A DNA stretch of 57,404 bases from Ardenticatenaceae bacterium (GCA_011525915.1 WYBM01000047.1:1-57404), one strand, 5' to 3'; counted from the stretch's first letter, positions 26,101-35,682 are shown. Numbers and translations are program-made. The notes: generated by a model not told the origin, from the letters alone.

Positions 26101-26574
26101 ATGTCTGAACCAAAAACCAACCTGGTAGCTGAAGATGTCATTCGTACCATTCCGGCAGTTATGCGCGTGGTGACGACCGAACTGCGCCAGCAAGATACCC
26201 AGCTGGTTCCAGCCCAATTGGCGGTGCTGGCGGCCCTGTCACAACAATCGTGTAATCTCAGCGAACTGGCCGAACTGAGCGGTGTCAGCCTGCCCACCAT
26301 GTCTGGCACGGTCAGCCGCCTGGTGGCCCAGGGCTGGGTGCAGCGCACCCGTGCCTCCCATGATCGGCGCATGGTCATGTTAGAACTAACAGCCGACGGC
26401 CGTACCCAGCTGACCCAACTGGTGCAGCATATCGTTGCCCACATTTCTGACCTGCTTTCACCCCTGTCACCTGTAGAGCTGGCCGCTATTCAAAAGGGCC
26501 TGGTGACTTTGCAAAAAGTATTCCCCCCACTGGAACCATTCCAAAGAACCAATGAGGGAACTGCTAATCAATAG
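26101..26574 (+). CDS. MarR-family transcriptional regulator
   Basis: 157 residues from ATG 26101; a TTG at 26059 would add 14 residues, but neither start has a clear ribosome site. Winged helix-turn-helix of the MarR type: CNLSELAELSGVSLPTMSGTVSRLVAQGWVQRTRASHDRRMVMLELTADG in the middle, with the DRR wing motif, flanked by helices for dimer formation. MarR proteins repress by binding palindromes, and release DNA on binding small aromatic or toxic ligands. A near-perfect 13-bp inverted repeat lies over the promoter. The RND exporter starts 37 bp after its stop, the common regulator-pump pairing, so it probably represses its own operon. Confidence 0.9.
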   Translation: MSEPKTNLVAEDVIRTIPAVMRVVTTELRQQDTQLVPAQLAVLAALSQQSCNLSELAELSGVSLPTMSGTVSRLVAQGWVQRTRASHDRRMVMLELTADGRTQLTQLVQHIVAHISDLLSPLSPVELAAIQKGLVTLQKVFPPLEPFQRTNEGTANQ

Positions 26575-26611
26575 CTAACCGGCTACGGCTGCGATTTTTA
26601 AGGAGTCTTTT

Positions 26612-29600
26612 ATGCTTTCAAAACTGTTTGACAAAATTACCGTCCTCTCCCTACGCTTTCGGTGGATCACCGTGGGTCTCGCTATGGTCATTCTGGCGCT
26701 GGGCGTCTACTCCGTTACCCAGCTCAATCAGGAACTGCTGCCACGCGTAGAATTTCCCCAGACTGTGGTGGTGGTGCAGTGGGCAGATGCCGCCTCGGCC
26801 GAACAATTTTTAGATGAAGTGACCATTCCCCTGGAAGAACAATTACAGGCGGTAGCGGGCGTGGTAAACGTAGAATCCACCACCAACCCCACCTTTGCCT
26901 TTCTCATCGCCCGTTATGATTTTGGCCTGAACCCAGAACAGATACTGGCAGATATTCAAACGGCCGTCGATGATGCCGGCTTGCCGGAAGCCGTCGAGAC
27001 CCAGATCATTAACTTCAGTTTTAGCGACCTACCGGTGGTTATCGCCAGCGTCTCTTCCGCCGACCTGACGCTGCCGGAACTAAAGGCCCTGGTGGAAGGC
27101 GAACTGCAGCCCTCATTGGAAGCACTGGCGCCGGTCAGCCGTGTTGTTGTCTCCGGAGGGCAGGAACTACCAGATGAAACGGCCATATCCGAACCGGAAC
27201 CAGAAACCACGGCAGCCCCCACGGCCGTGCCGGAAGACCCCGGCCGCCTGCCACAGATCGTCATCGATGGTGCGGCCAGTCTGGACATCAAAATTACCTA
27301 TGCGCAAGACGTGACCGTTGACCTGTTACGCAGCCTGAGTGGCCGCCCTACCGCCGCCCAAGATGTGATGACCGTGCTGCAAGTTTTCCCCACCGACCTG
27401 CTGATATATGTACCCGCAGAAACACTCTCTTACCTGCCGGCGGAGTATGTAGAAACCCTGGACCCGGCGCTGGTCACAGAGCTGCAGGCGCTGGCCGCCG
27501 ACTTTGGTGGTGTAGGGCAATATACGCTGGCGGAAGCCACAGCCCTCTTGTCCGGCATTGAAAGTGCCGAAGCTGCCCCCACCATGACCCCGGCAGAAAC
27601 CACAGAAACGGTCGCCGACCTGCCCGCCTTTGCGCCGGTGGCCTTACCCGAATCCTGGGTGGCGGGCGCCGCCCAGCTGGGGCAAACCATCACCACCACC
27701 GCAGACGTGGCGCCGAAGCTGATGCAAGGCATTGTGGACCTGGCTCCTGACCAGTTGGCTGAACTGACCCCAGAGATGTGGCGAGCGCTGGATCCGCAGG
27801 TGACGGCCGTGGCCCTGCCGGTCATCGCCGCAGACCTGGACCCCTTACTGCTGACCCAACTCCAGGCTATTCAGGCCGCAGCCGCTGGCGAACCGCCCAC
27901 GGCCGTAGAGCTGCCCCAGACCTGGCGTGATATGGCCGCCCAATTTGGCCAAACCATCACCACCACTGCAGACATTCCACCGGAAGCCTTTGGCCTTATG
28001 GCCAGCAGCATGCCGCCGGAAATCCTGGCTGAACTAACACCAGAAATACTGCTTGGCCTGCCAGCAGCGGCCCTGGCCCAACTGCCCGATGCCCTCACCA
28101 CCACGTTGGACGAAGGCATGCAACAGACCATCACCAACCTCCTTATTGCCGATGCGCGCCACACAGCCTTGGCAGCTGAGCCGCCTGCCGCTGAAGAAAC
28201 GGCAGACCCTGGCCGCCTGCCCGATGTACTCATTCAAGGGCTGGCCCAGGCCGGCCTGGACATTGAACAGGCGGCCGACATTACACCAGAAATGATGCGC
28301 CTGCTCGGTGGTTTTGGACCACAAGGCGTTCAGGCGCTGCAGCTGCTGACCGCAGACAACCTGCGCCGGTTACAACCGGAAGTGATTGCCCTGCTGCCTG
28401 CAGCGTTTGTAGACACTCTAGAGGCCGGCCTGCGCGCCGAACTAGATGCCCTGGCTGCCGAGTTTGGCGGCGCAGGCGCGCTGGCGGCCGCCGAAGCGGC
28501 CGCCGAAGCCGAAGCGGCCGCCGAAACAGAAGCAGCCGCCGCCGAGGCCCCCCTACTCACTGGCGCCTGGGCACAACCCGGCCCTAATGGCGAAGACCCG
28601 TTTTTTACCACCGGTTATGACCTGATCAACAACGGCTTTATGGACGGTGCCGCCGCCCTGCTCAACTTCCTGCCACAGTCCCCTAATGGGGAACAGGCGC
28701 CGCAACTGATGGCCGACCTGACGCCGGAGGTGATAGCCTACCTGGCAGAGAACGAAGACGGGTTTATTAAAAATCTAGAGCCGACCATCCTGGAACTGAT
28801 GTCACCAGAGACGATCTCCTTTATGCTGGACACTTACCCTGACGCCTTTGACGCGGAACTGACAGAGCGGCTGCAAGGGATCGCCGCCGGCAGCATTGCC
28901 GTGTTCATTCCCGAATCGGCCATTACCCGCACCGACGGCAACCCGGCGGTGGTGATTCAAGTATTTAAGGGCGGTGACGAGAATACGGTGGAGGCGGCCC
29001 ACGTTATTTTTGACAATATGGCCGCCTTTGAAGAGAGCCATCCTGGTTTAAAAACAACGCTGGTGTTTGAACAGGCCACGTTCATTGAGGAGTCTATCTC
29101 TGGGGTGACCCGTGAAGGGGCATTAGGTGCGGTTTTTGCTGTCCTGGTGATCCTCATTTTCCTGAGCGGGCACGTAGGAGGGCGGTACAAGTTAAGCTGG
29201 CGGGCAACGCTGGTCACGGCCGTGTCCATTCCCCTCTCTATTTTCACCGCTTTTTTCCTGATGCAGTGGATACCGGTGACCATTGGCCAGGCAATGCAAA
29301 ATTGGACCAACAGCAGCGGCAGCAGTGCTGTCACCTTTATTGCCCGGCTCTTCCCCAATAATGTCACGCTGAACATCATGACCCTCAGCGGCCTCACCGT
29401 GGCCATTGGCCGGGTGGTGGATGACTCTATTGTGGTACTAGAAAACGCCTACCGTCATATTCAGCGCGGCGAAGAAACCAACGAGGCTATTCGTGCCGCT
29501 ACCCGTGAAGTAGCCATCGCCATTTTCTCGGCCACCGTAACCACCATGGTTGTTTTTCTGCCTCTGGGGTTTGTGGGTGGCATTATTGGCTCGGTTTTTA

Positions 29601-31045
29601 TGCCCTTTGGCCTGACCGTGGTATGGGCGCTGGCGGCCAGCTTCATCGTCTCTATCACTGTCGTGCCAGCCCTGACCTCGCTCTTTATTAACAAAGACAA
29701 CATTCCTGAAGAGCGGGAAACGAATATGCAGCGCTGGTATACTCCCCTACTGACATGGGCACTGACCCATCGTGCCCTGACACTGTTGGGTTCAGTAGTG
29801 ATCTTCCTCGGCAGTCTTTACCTGCTGGCCCAATTACCGCAAAGCTTCATTCCTGGCCTGGGTGAACCTACCATTAACGTAAACATTGAGCTTCCCCGCG
29901 GCACATCGATTCTGGAAACAAACAAAGCTGTGACTCAATTTGAAGCCGGCATCAGTGATATTGCCGGGTTGGACAGCATCCAGACGACGGTGGGTGGCGG
30001 CGCCGGTTTTGAAGCGTTGTTTTCACAAGGGACGGTAATCCCCCATATGGCTACCCTGACCATCAGCGTGGCTGATCAGGAAGAGTTAGATGCCTTAACC
30101 AAAGCTATCCGGGCGAAGGCCATCGCCCAGTTTGGCGAAGACAACGCCACCGTCTCGGCGGCATCACAGACTGGCTTCAGCGGCTTCTCACTCACCGTCA
30201 CCGGTGATTCACTGGATGAACTACTGCCGGTCGTGGAAACCGTAAAGAGGGCCATAGAGTCTGTTGACCTGGACGGCGACGGCGTGCAGGATATTGCCAA
30301 CGTCACCAGCACGGTAGATGATCTATTGGAAGGCAATGGTAATGGCAGCGCGGTGTATATTCGTATTGACGGCCGTCCCGCCATTAGCTTCGGCGGTGAA
30401 CTGGAAACACAAAATACGCTGGGCGTCACCAACGCGGCCAAGGCTGCCATTCAGGACGTGGCCAGTTTGCCCGCCGGGGCGGTCGTAAGCGAAGGGTTTG
30501 AATCACAGCAGCAGGTGGAAGGGTTCCGCTCTATGCTGCTGGCTATTGTGATCTCCATTGTGCTGGTCTATGTGGTCATGGGCCTGACCTTCCGCAGCTT
30601 CATTCTGCCCTTTGTCATCCTGTTCAGCCTACCATTTGCCCTGGTAGGGGCGTCTATTGCCCTATATATCACCAGCAGCGTCATGGGCATCTCAGCGCTG
30701 ATCGGCTTTATGATGCTGGTAGGCATTGTGACCACAAACGGCATTGTGCTCATGGAGTTGGTGCAGCAACTGCGCGCCGGCGGCATGAACACGTATGATG
30801 CCCTGGTGGAAGGCGGTCGTACCCGCCTGCGCCCCATCTGGATGACGGCGCTCACGGCTATTCTGGCGCTTATTCCCTTAGCCGTCAGCGCTGAGGCCGG
30901 GGCGATCATCGCTTCTGACCTGGCCCGGGCGGTGATGGGTGGCCTGCTGGTGAGCACGGCGTTGACCCTTATCGTCGTGCCGGTCGTCTTTTTCCTATTT
31001 GAAGACCTGACAAGCTGGATCGGGAAAAAGATACGGCGCGCCTAG
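26612..31045 (+). CDS. RND-family efflux permease with a very large extracytoplasmic insertion
   Basis: 1,477 residues against about 1,040 for AcrB-type pumps. TAAGGAG precedes ATG 26612. TM1 at 15-35 with the FPQTVVVVQW strand after it; the first-half TM block starts near 830 (GAVFAVLVILIFLSG) and contains the proton-relay motif GRVVDDSIVVLENAYRH with the Asp pair; the second half has TMs near 1040 and from about 1310 (MLLAIVISIVLVYVVMGLTF). Residues about 190-770 replace a segment of about 100 residues in AcrB that includes the TolC-docking subdomain. The insert is Ala/Leu/Pro-rich, with degenerate ~110-residue repeats (LPESWVAGAAQLGQTITTTAD vs LPQTWRDMAAQFGQTITTTAD; GRLPQIVIDG vs GRLPDVLIQG) and an EAAAEAEAAAETEAAAAEA helix. 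No membrane-fusion or TolC gene is nearby. Likely proton-driven export; substrate unknown. Confidence 0.88.
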   Translation: MLSKLFDKITVLSLRFRWITVGLAMVILALGVYSVTQLNQELLPRVEFPQTVVVVQWADAASAEQFLDEVTIPLEEQLQAVAGVVNVESTTNPTFAFLIARYDFGLNPEQILADIQTAVDDAGLPEAVETQIINFSFSDLPVVIASVSSADLTLPELKALVEGELQPSLEALAPVSRVVVSGGQELPDETAISEPEPETTAAPTAVPEDPGRLPQIVIDGAASLDIKITYAQDVTVDLLRSLSGRPTAAQDVMTVLQVFPTDLLIYVPAETLSYLPAEYVETLDPALVTELQALAADFGGVGQYTLAEATALLSGIESAEAAPTMTPAETTETVADLPAFAPVALPESWVAGAAQLGQTITTTADVAPKLMQGIVDLAPDQLAELTPEMWRALDPQVTAVALPVIAADLDPLLLTQLQAIQAAAAGEPPTAVELPQTWRDMAAQFGQTITTTADIPPEAFGLMASSMPPEILAELTPEILLGLPAAALAQLPDALTTTLDEGMQQTITNLLIADARHTALAAEPPAAEETADPGRLPDVLIQGLAQAGLDIEQAADITPEMMRLLGGFGPQGVQALQLLTADNLRRLQPEVIALLPAAFVDTLEAGLRAELDALAAEFGGAGALAAAEAAAEAEAAAETEAAAAEAPLLTGAWAQPGPNGEDPFFTTGYDLINNGFMDGAAALLNFLPQSPNGEQAPQLMADLTPEVIAYLAENEDGFIKNLEPTILELMSPETISFMLDTYPDAFDAELTERLQGIAAGSIAVFIPESAITRTDGNPAVVIQVFKGGDENTVEAAHVIFDNMAAFEESHPGLKTTLVFEQATFIEESISGVTREGALGAVFAVLVILIFLSGHVGGRYKLSWRATLVTAVSIPLSIFTAFFLMQWIPVTIGQAMQNWTNSSGSSAVTFIARLFPNNVTLNIMTLSGLTVAIGRVVDDSIVVLENAYRHIQRGEETNEAIRAATREVAIAIFSATVTTMVVFLPLGFVGGIIGSVFMPFGLTVVWALAASFIVSITVVPALTSLFINKDNIPEERETNMQRWYTPLLTWALTHRALTLLGSVVIFLGSLYLLAQLPQSFIPGLGEPTINVNIELPRGTSILETNKAVTQFEAGISDIAGLDSIQTTVGGGAGFEALFSQGTVIPHMATLTISVADQEELDALTKAIRAKAIAQFGEDNATVSAASQTGFSGFSLTVTGDSLDELLPVVETVKRAIESVDLDGDGVQDIANVTSTVDDLLEGNGNGSAVYIRIDGRPAISFGGELETQNTLGVTNAAKAAIQDVASLPAGAVVSEGFESQQQVEGFRSMLLAIVISIVLVYVVMGLTFRSFILPFVILFSLPFALVGASIALYITSSVMGISALIGFMMLVGIVTTNGIVLMELVQQLRAGGMNTYDALVEGGRTRLRPIWMTALTAILALIPLAVSAEAGAIIASDLARAVMGGLLVSTALTLIVVPVVFFLFEDLTSWIGKKIRRA

Positions 31046-31067
31046 TCAACTGCCATCTCATAGACAA

Positions 31068-31099
31068 AAGCCACCGCATAACGTGGTGGCTTTTTTTTT
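31068..31099 (+). terminator. rho-independent terminator after the MarR-RND operon
   Basis: AAGCCACC pairs with GGTGGCTT around a 9-base loop, followed by a run of nine T. It lies 23 bp after the RND stop codon. Confidence 0.85.
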
Positions 31100-31110
31100 G
31101 CATTTACCCG

Positions 31111-31150
31111 TATAATCAACCCCAGTATTTTCTAGATGGAGGGTACATTG
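31111..31150 (+). promoter_or_regulatory. -10 box and start region of the SLC13-like gene
   Basis: TATAAT (31111-31116) implies transcription from about 31123. ATG 31136 has no ribosome site, but GGAGGG (31138-31143) stands four to five bases before an in-frame TTG (31148-31150), so translation may really begin at that TTG, four codons later. No clear -35 box is seen. Confidence 0.45.
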
Positions 31151-32941
31151 ACTGGTGACATTGCCCTGGTGTTGTCCATTTTAGGGGTAGCAATTGTACT
31201 GTTCGCCACCGAGATGTTACGGGTAGACCTGGTGGCAATGCTGGTTTTGCTGGCGCTGGTTTTAACTGGCCTACTAACACCAGAGGAAGGATTCTCCGGT
31301 TTTTCCAATCCGGCCGTGATCACCGTTTGGGCCATTTATATTGTCAGCGCCAGTTTAACGCATACAGGCATTGCCGACATTATCGGCCGCTACATTGGGC
31401 AGATTGCCGGTACCAAAGAGTCGCGGTTGGTGCTGGTACTGATGATTGCCGTGGCGGCGATGTCTGCGTTTATGAACAATATTGGGGCTGCGGCCGTTTT
31501 GCTACCAGTGGCTATTAGTTTGGGGCGTAAGGCACAGGTGCCTTCGTCAAAGCTGCTCATGCCCCTGGCTTTTGCCTCACTGTTGGGCGGGGTCACCACG
31601 CTTATTGGCACACCGCCTAACCTGTTGGCCAGCGATGCCCTGGCCAACGCCGGGCTGGAGCCGTTTTCACTGCTAGATTTTACCCCCATGGGACTCATAA
31701 TTGTCACGTCTAGCATCACGTACATGGTGCTAATTGGCCGCCATCTGCTGCCGCATGTCGAAGAGACCACTCATCATGAAGAGGATGATTTCACTACGGA
31801 GTACCGGCTAAGAGATTACCTGACAGAGCTGCATGTCCAACCTGATTCACCCCTGATCGGCAAAACGTTTATAGAAAGCAAGCTGGGTGAAACACATGAT
31901 CTGACGGTGGTGGGAGTGCATCGGGGAGAAACATTACGGCTGGGTATCATGCCCAACACTCATATTCGGGCGGGGGATATTTTGCTGGTGCGCGGGCAGC
32001 ATGGGGAAGTATGGAAAAACGGCCGTGACCTGGGCATTACGCTGGGGTCAGACCACACATTAAGTGATAAAGATTTAGAGTCCGATGAAGTCGAGATGAC
32101 CGAGTTGATCATCAGCCAGAAAGCACACTTTATTGGCCACACACTGAAGGAGATCAATTTCCGAGGCCGGTATGGCGTGACCGTGTTGGCGATCTGGCGT
32201 GAAGAAGCGCCCATGCGCGGGCGACTGGCCGACGTGCCACTGCACCTGGGGGACATCTTACTGGTGCAAGGCCGCTGGGAACGCATTGAAGCACTGCGGC
32301 AAGATGATTCCTTCTTGGTGCTGAGTACGGGGGAAAAACCCCGATACCGGCTCCACAAAGCCGGTATCAATCTGGTTATTTTTGGTACGATGATCAGCCT
32401 GGTGGCGTTTGGTATGCTGCATATTTCAACAGCGGCCGTGTTAGGGGCGGTGGTGTCCGTGTTAGCCGGCTGCCTGTCCATGGATGAAGCCTTCGAGGCC
32501 ATCGAATGGAAATCTGTCTTTTTGATCGCCGGCATGTTGCCGATGGGCATTGCTATGGAGAAAACCGGCACGGCGCAGTTGTTAGCAGACACGGTCATCA
32601 CGGCCGTGGGCAGTCTGGGGCCACGCGGGGTTTTAATTGGGCTGTTCATACTAACGACAGTGTTAACCGCATTTATGTCCAACGCAGCGGCGACCGTACT
32701 GGTAGCCCCTATTGCCATTCAGACTGCCTTTTCATTGGGGGCAAATCCCCAGGCCTATGTTATGGGCATTGCCATTGCTGCCTCAAATGCCTTTGTGACG
32801 CCCATTGGTCATCAAGCATGTGTGTTGGTTTATGGGCCAGGCGGTTACCGCTTCTTTGACTTTACCAGAGCCGGTTTGCCCTTAACCATTTTAATCTGGA
32901 TTTTAATGTTGATCTTTTTACCTATGTTGTTTCCATTTTAG
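31136..32941 (+). CDS. SLC13/DASS-type ion transporter with two TrkA-C (RCK_C) domains
   Basis: 601 residues. Membrane block 1 (about 8-200) with the family signature AFMNNIGAAAVLLPVAI and GGVTTLIGTPPNLLASD; a cytosolic middle (about 215-395) with two TrkA-C-type domains (DSPLIGKTF..LRLGIMPNTHIRAGDILLVRG and KAHFIGHTLKEINF...LHLGDILLVQG); then membrane block 2 (about 405-600) with the repeated motif FMSNAAATVLVAPIAI and GPGGYRFFDFTRAGLPL. Proteins of this form carry di/tricarboxylates or sulfate with sodium, and the TrkA-C pair is thought to sense ligand. Ends with the stop inside a long inverted repeat (32938-33054). The substrate cannot be fixed from sequence. ATG 31136 is kept here, with TTG 31148 as an alternative start. 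Confidence 0.88.
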   Translation: MEGTLTGDIALVLSILGVAIVLFATEMLRVDLVAMLVLLALVLTGLLTPEEGFSGFSNPAVITVWAIYIVSASLTHTGIADIIGRYIGQIAGTKESRLVLVLMIAVAAMSAFMNNIGAAAVLLPVAISLGRKAQVPSSKLLMPLAFASLLGGVTTLIGTPPNLLASDALANAGLEPFSLLDFTPMGLIIVTSSITYMVLIGRHLLPHVEETTHHEEDDFTTEYRLRDYLTELHVQPDSPLIGKTFIESKLGETHDLTVVGVHRGETLRLGIMPNTHIRAGDILLVRGQHGEVWKNGRDLGITLGSDHTLSDKDLESDEVEMTELIISQKAHFIGHTLKEINFRGRYGVTVLAIWREEAPMRGRLADVPLHLGDILLVQGRWERIEALRQDDSFLVLSTGEKPRYRLHKAGINLVIFGTMISLVAFGMLHISTAAVLGAVVSVLAGCLSMDEAFEAIEWKSVFLIAGMLPMGIAMEKTGTAQLLADTVITAVGSLGPRGVLIGLFILTTVLTAFMSNAAATVLVAPIAIQTAFSLGANPQAYVMGIAIAASNAFVTPIGHQACVLVYGPGGYRFFDFTRAGLPLTILIWILMLIFLPMLFPF

Positions 32942-33054
32942 GTAATCGGCAACAGTAATTCAAAATTAGGATCATTTTAGGTGTTGCCGATTCCTCGGGG
33001 AAACCGCACAAAACCGGTGCGCTGGACTTGCGAAAACCTTGTGCGATTACCTAA
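32938..33054. repeat. nested inverted-repeat element with dispersed 27-bp motif
   Basis: Outer arms TTAGGTAATCG (32938-32948) / CGATTACCTAA (33044-33054) and inner arms AATCGGCAACA (32944-32954) / TGTTGCCGATT (32982-32992) are perfect 11-bp pairs; CGCACAA / TTGTGCG pairs again inside. The 27 bp at 32982-33008 recur at 685-711 with one mismatch. The element begins in the stop codon of the SLC13-like gene and ends 16 bp before the ABC permease. Could be a MITE-like remnant or a structured terminator. Confidence 0.55.
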
Positions 33055-33070
33055 TGATTCAGGTGAGTGA

Positions 33071-34738
33071 ATGAGTAAGTTGACAAGCAACCGCTGGTTG
33101 GCAGTGGGGTGGTTTTTGCTCACGGCCGTACCGCTGGTGTTTCTGGGTGCATTTTTCTTCTGGCCATTGGCCAGCATTTTACGAGCCAGCGTGACACTGG
33201 CAGCTGTACAGGCGGTGGGCACCCGCCCCTATTTCCTGAACACTTTTTGGTTTACCATCTGGCAGGCAGCCCTTTCTACAGGATTGACACTTCTAGTAGG
33301 ACTGCCAGCCGCCTACCTCTTTGCTCGTTATACGTTTCCCGGCCGCTCGCTGCTGCGGGCATTAACAACGGTGCCGTTTGTCATGCCCACCGTGGTGGTA
33401 GCTGCCGCTTTTCGGGCACTGTTGGGCAACCAGGGGCCAGTTAACCAGGCACTGATGGTCTTGTTTGATCTATCTCGCCCGCCGCTGCAATTGGACCAAA
33501 CCTTATGGATCATTTTGCTGGCCCATGTTTTTTACAATGTGGCCATTATGGTGCGGTTGGTGGGTGGCTTCTGGGCCAACTTGAATCCCCGGCTTAGTGA
33601 AGCAGCACGCACATTGGGGGCATCTCGCAGGCAGGCTTTTGGGGAAGTGACACTGCCGTTGTTACGGCCGTCGCTCATTGGTGCCGCTATTCTCATCTTC
33701 CTGTTTACGTTTACCAGTTTTGGCGTCATCCTGCTGTTGGGTGGCCCGGCGTTCAGCACCCTGGAAACAGAAATTTACCGCCAACACGTCAACTTTTTAC
33801 GGCCAGACATTGCCGCCATCCTGGCTTTGATTCAGATTATATTCACCTTTGTGATTATGGTGGCTTATGCTCGCTGGCAGCCAAGTACGGCCGTCTCTCT
33901 GGATTTCCGCCCGGAAAAATCAAACATCAAAAAACCAGGGATATGGCCAGAAAAGCTGGCGGTAACGGCCATCATGAGCGGACTGTTGATCTTCCTGGTG
34001 GCCCCCCTGTTGGCACTGATATGGCAGTCGTTGGTAGACCGCGAAGGAAACCTGACCCTGGCCTATTACCAGGCGCTGCCGCAGGCACGGCGGGGAAGTA
34101 TTCTATTTATTCCGCCGCTCCTGGCCGTGCGTAATTCGGTTGGCTATGCGCTGTCAACCGTGCTGCTGGCCGGCGCCTTGGGGCTGATGACGGCCGTAGT
34201 ACTCACCCGATCCTGGCGCGGCCGCTCCTTACTGGAACCCTTTTTTATGCTGCCGTTGGGGGCTTCGGCCGTCACCCTGGGGTTTGGCTACGTGGTAACA
34301 TATACCACCCTGCGCACCTCGGTACTGCTGGTGCTTATTGCCCATACGTTGGTGGCTTTCCCCTTTGTGGTACGCAGTCTGCTGCCGGTGTTACAAGGCA
34401 TCAAGCCCAACTTGCGTGAGGCTGCCGCCGTCATGGGTGCCTCGCCGGGGCAGGTCTGGCGTGAAGTGGATTTGCCCATTGTGGGCCGGGCGCTGCTGGT
34501 AGCGGCGGTGTTCGCCTTCACCGTCAGCATGGGTGAATTTGGCGCCACCAGCTTTATTGTGCGGCCCAACAGCGGCTTTTTAACCATGCCTATCGCCATT
34601 GGGCGTTTTCTTAGCACACCGGGGGGAGCGCTTAACTTTGGCCAGGCAATGGCCATGAGCGTGATCTTGATGGCCGCCAGCGCTGCCGGTTTTATGGCCA
34701 TAGAGCGCTTCCGTTATGCTGACATCGGCGAGTTTTAA
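33071..34738 (+). CDS. fused ABC transporter permease, Fe(III)/thiamine type (ThiP/FbpB-like)
   Basis: 555 residues with about 12 membrane helices in two homologous halves. Each half carries an EAA loop that docks on the ATPase: EAARTLGASRRQAFGEVTLP (~177-196) and EAAAVMGASPGQVWREVDLP (~455-474). Two-half permeases of this type serve periplasmic-binding-protein importers for ferric iron or thiamine; sequence alone does not separate them. Neither a binding-protein nor an ATPase gene is adjacent. The best ATPase candidate (FbpC/PotA-like) is at 50237-51349 on the other strand. A palindromic repeat fills the gap upstream. Start ATG 33071, with only a weak AGGTGAG-like site upstream. Convergent with the rhodanese gene 12 bp on. 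Confidence 0.87.
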   Translation: MSKLTSNRWLAVGWFLLTAVPLVFLGAFFFWPLASILRASVTLAAVQAVGTRPYFLNTFWFTIWQAALSTGLTLLVGLPAAYLFARYTFPGRSLLRALTTVPFVMPTVVVAAAFRALLGNQGPVNQALMVLFDLSRPPLQLDQTLWIILLAHVFYNVAIMVRLVGGFWANLNPRLSEAARTLGASRRQAFGEVTLPLLRPSLIGAAILIFLFTFTSFGVILLLGGPAFSTLETEIYRQHVNFLRPDIAAILALIQIIFTFVIMVAYARWQPSTAVSLDFRPEKSNIKKPGIWPEKLAVTAIMSGLLIFLVAPLLALIWQSLVDREGNLTLAYYQALPQARRGSILFIPPLLAVRNSVGYALSTVLLAGALGLMTAVVLTRSWRGRSLLEPFFMLPLGASAVTLGFGYVVTYTTLRTSVLLVLIAHTLVAFPFVVRSLLPVLQGIKPNLREAAAVMGASPGQVWREVDLPIVGRALLVAAVFAFTVSMGEFGATSFIVRPNSGFLTMPIAIGRFLSTPGGALNFGQAMAMSVILMAASAAGFMAIERFRYADIGEF

Positions 34739-34750
34739 GAGGATGGCCGT

Positions 34751-35587
34751 TTACTGATTGCCAATAGCGATGGGGTTATCCGGGTGACGGCTCCATTCGC
34801 TCCAGGAACCCACATAAAGCCGGCCATCTCCCAGGCCGGCATGAGCCAACGCCAATAAATTGACACAGGCGGTCACCCCAGAACCACAGTAGAAAATGGC
34901 CTCGTCTGCGGGTGTAGCCCCTAATAATGTGACCAGCTTTTGCCGGACTTCTGCCGCCGACAGATAACGGCCGTCTTTCCCCCAATTTTCCTCATAAAAG
35001 TAGTTGACTGCGCCAGGAATATGCCCGGCCTGGGCATCCAGCGGCTCAATGTCGCCCCGATAACGGGCCGGGCCGCGGGCATCAACCAGCAGCGGCGCTG
35101 CCGGCACTTCCGTCATGGACACCAGCCAGCCAGGGCGCGGGGCGCCGGTAAAGACAGTGGCCTTATTCGTTTCCCAACCGCCGGCCGTAGGGTGGCCTGC
35201 CGCCTGCCACGCCTGCCAACCGCCATCTAGCACGGCAACGGCATCATGCCCCATGTACCGCAGCATCCACCACAGCCGGGCCGCATACGCGCCATTGGCA
35301 TCATCATAGACCACCACCTGCTTGCGCTCGTCAATGCCCAAACAGCTGAAGAGGGTTGTCATGGCAGCGGGGGTAGGTAGGGGATGACGGCCGTTGTCCG
35401 TCACCGGCGGCCCGCTTAAATCATCATCCAAGTGAGCATAAACCGCGCCGGGGATGTGGCTGGTTTCATAACGACGACGGCCAACGGCCGTGTCGGCCAG
35501 GTCAAAGCGGCAATCGACTATCACCAGGTGAGGCTCTGGCAAATGTAGAAGGAGTTTGGAGGTTGAAATAAGTGTCGTCAACATCAT
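34751..35587 (-). CDS. tandem-rhodanese sulfurtransferase, 3-mercaptopyruvate type
   Basis: 278 residues, cytosolic. Two rhodanese domains: N-terminal inactive half (IVDCRFDLAD...ETSHIPGAVYAHLDDDLSG, VVVYDDANGAYAARLWWMLRYMGH) and C-terminal catalytic half with the active loop CGSGVTAC. A CG(S/T)GVT loop is typical of 3-mercaptopyruvate sulfurtransferases, while thiosulfate enzymes have CRxGxR as in the second rhodanese of this window (56335-57201). Moves sulfur from mercaptopyruvate to an acceptor such as thioredoxin. Start ATG 35587 or 35584 (two Met in a row); no clear ribosome site. The gene stands alone, convergent with the ABC permease. Confidence 0.87.
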   Translation of the reverse strand: MMLTTLISTSKLLLHLPEPHLVIVDCRFDLADTAVGRRRYETSHIPGAVYAHLDDDLSGPPVTDNGRHPLPTPAAMTTLFSCLGIDERKQVVVYDDANGAYAARLWWMLRYMGHDAVAVLDGGWQAWQAAGHPTAGGWETNKATVFTGAPRPGWLVSMTEVPAAPLLVDARGPARYRGDIEPLDAQAGHIPGAVNYFYEENWGKDGRYLSAAEVRQKLVTLLGATPADEAIFYCGSGVTACVNLLALAHAGLGDGRLYVGSWSEWSRHPDNPIAIGNQ

Positions 35588-35682
35588 GTCATCTGGTTTG
35601 TTTAGCTATCTTTCGCCTATTTATAAGAAATGTTGTTATTTCTACAAAAACCAAAGGTAAACACACTCACACCAAAGGCGAG

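Noticed and set aside
33071..33222. Thiamine (TPP) riboswitch before the ABC permease
   Set aside because: The 130-bp gap contains an inverted-repeat element and none of the conserved TPP blocks (CUGAGA...ACCUGA...GGGA).
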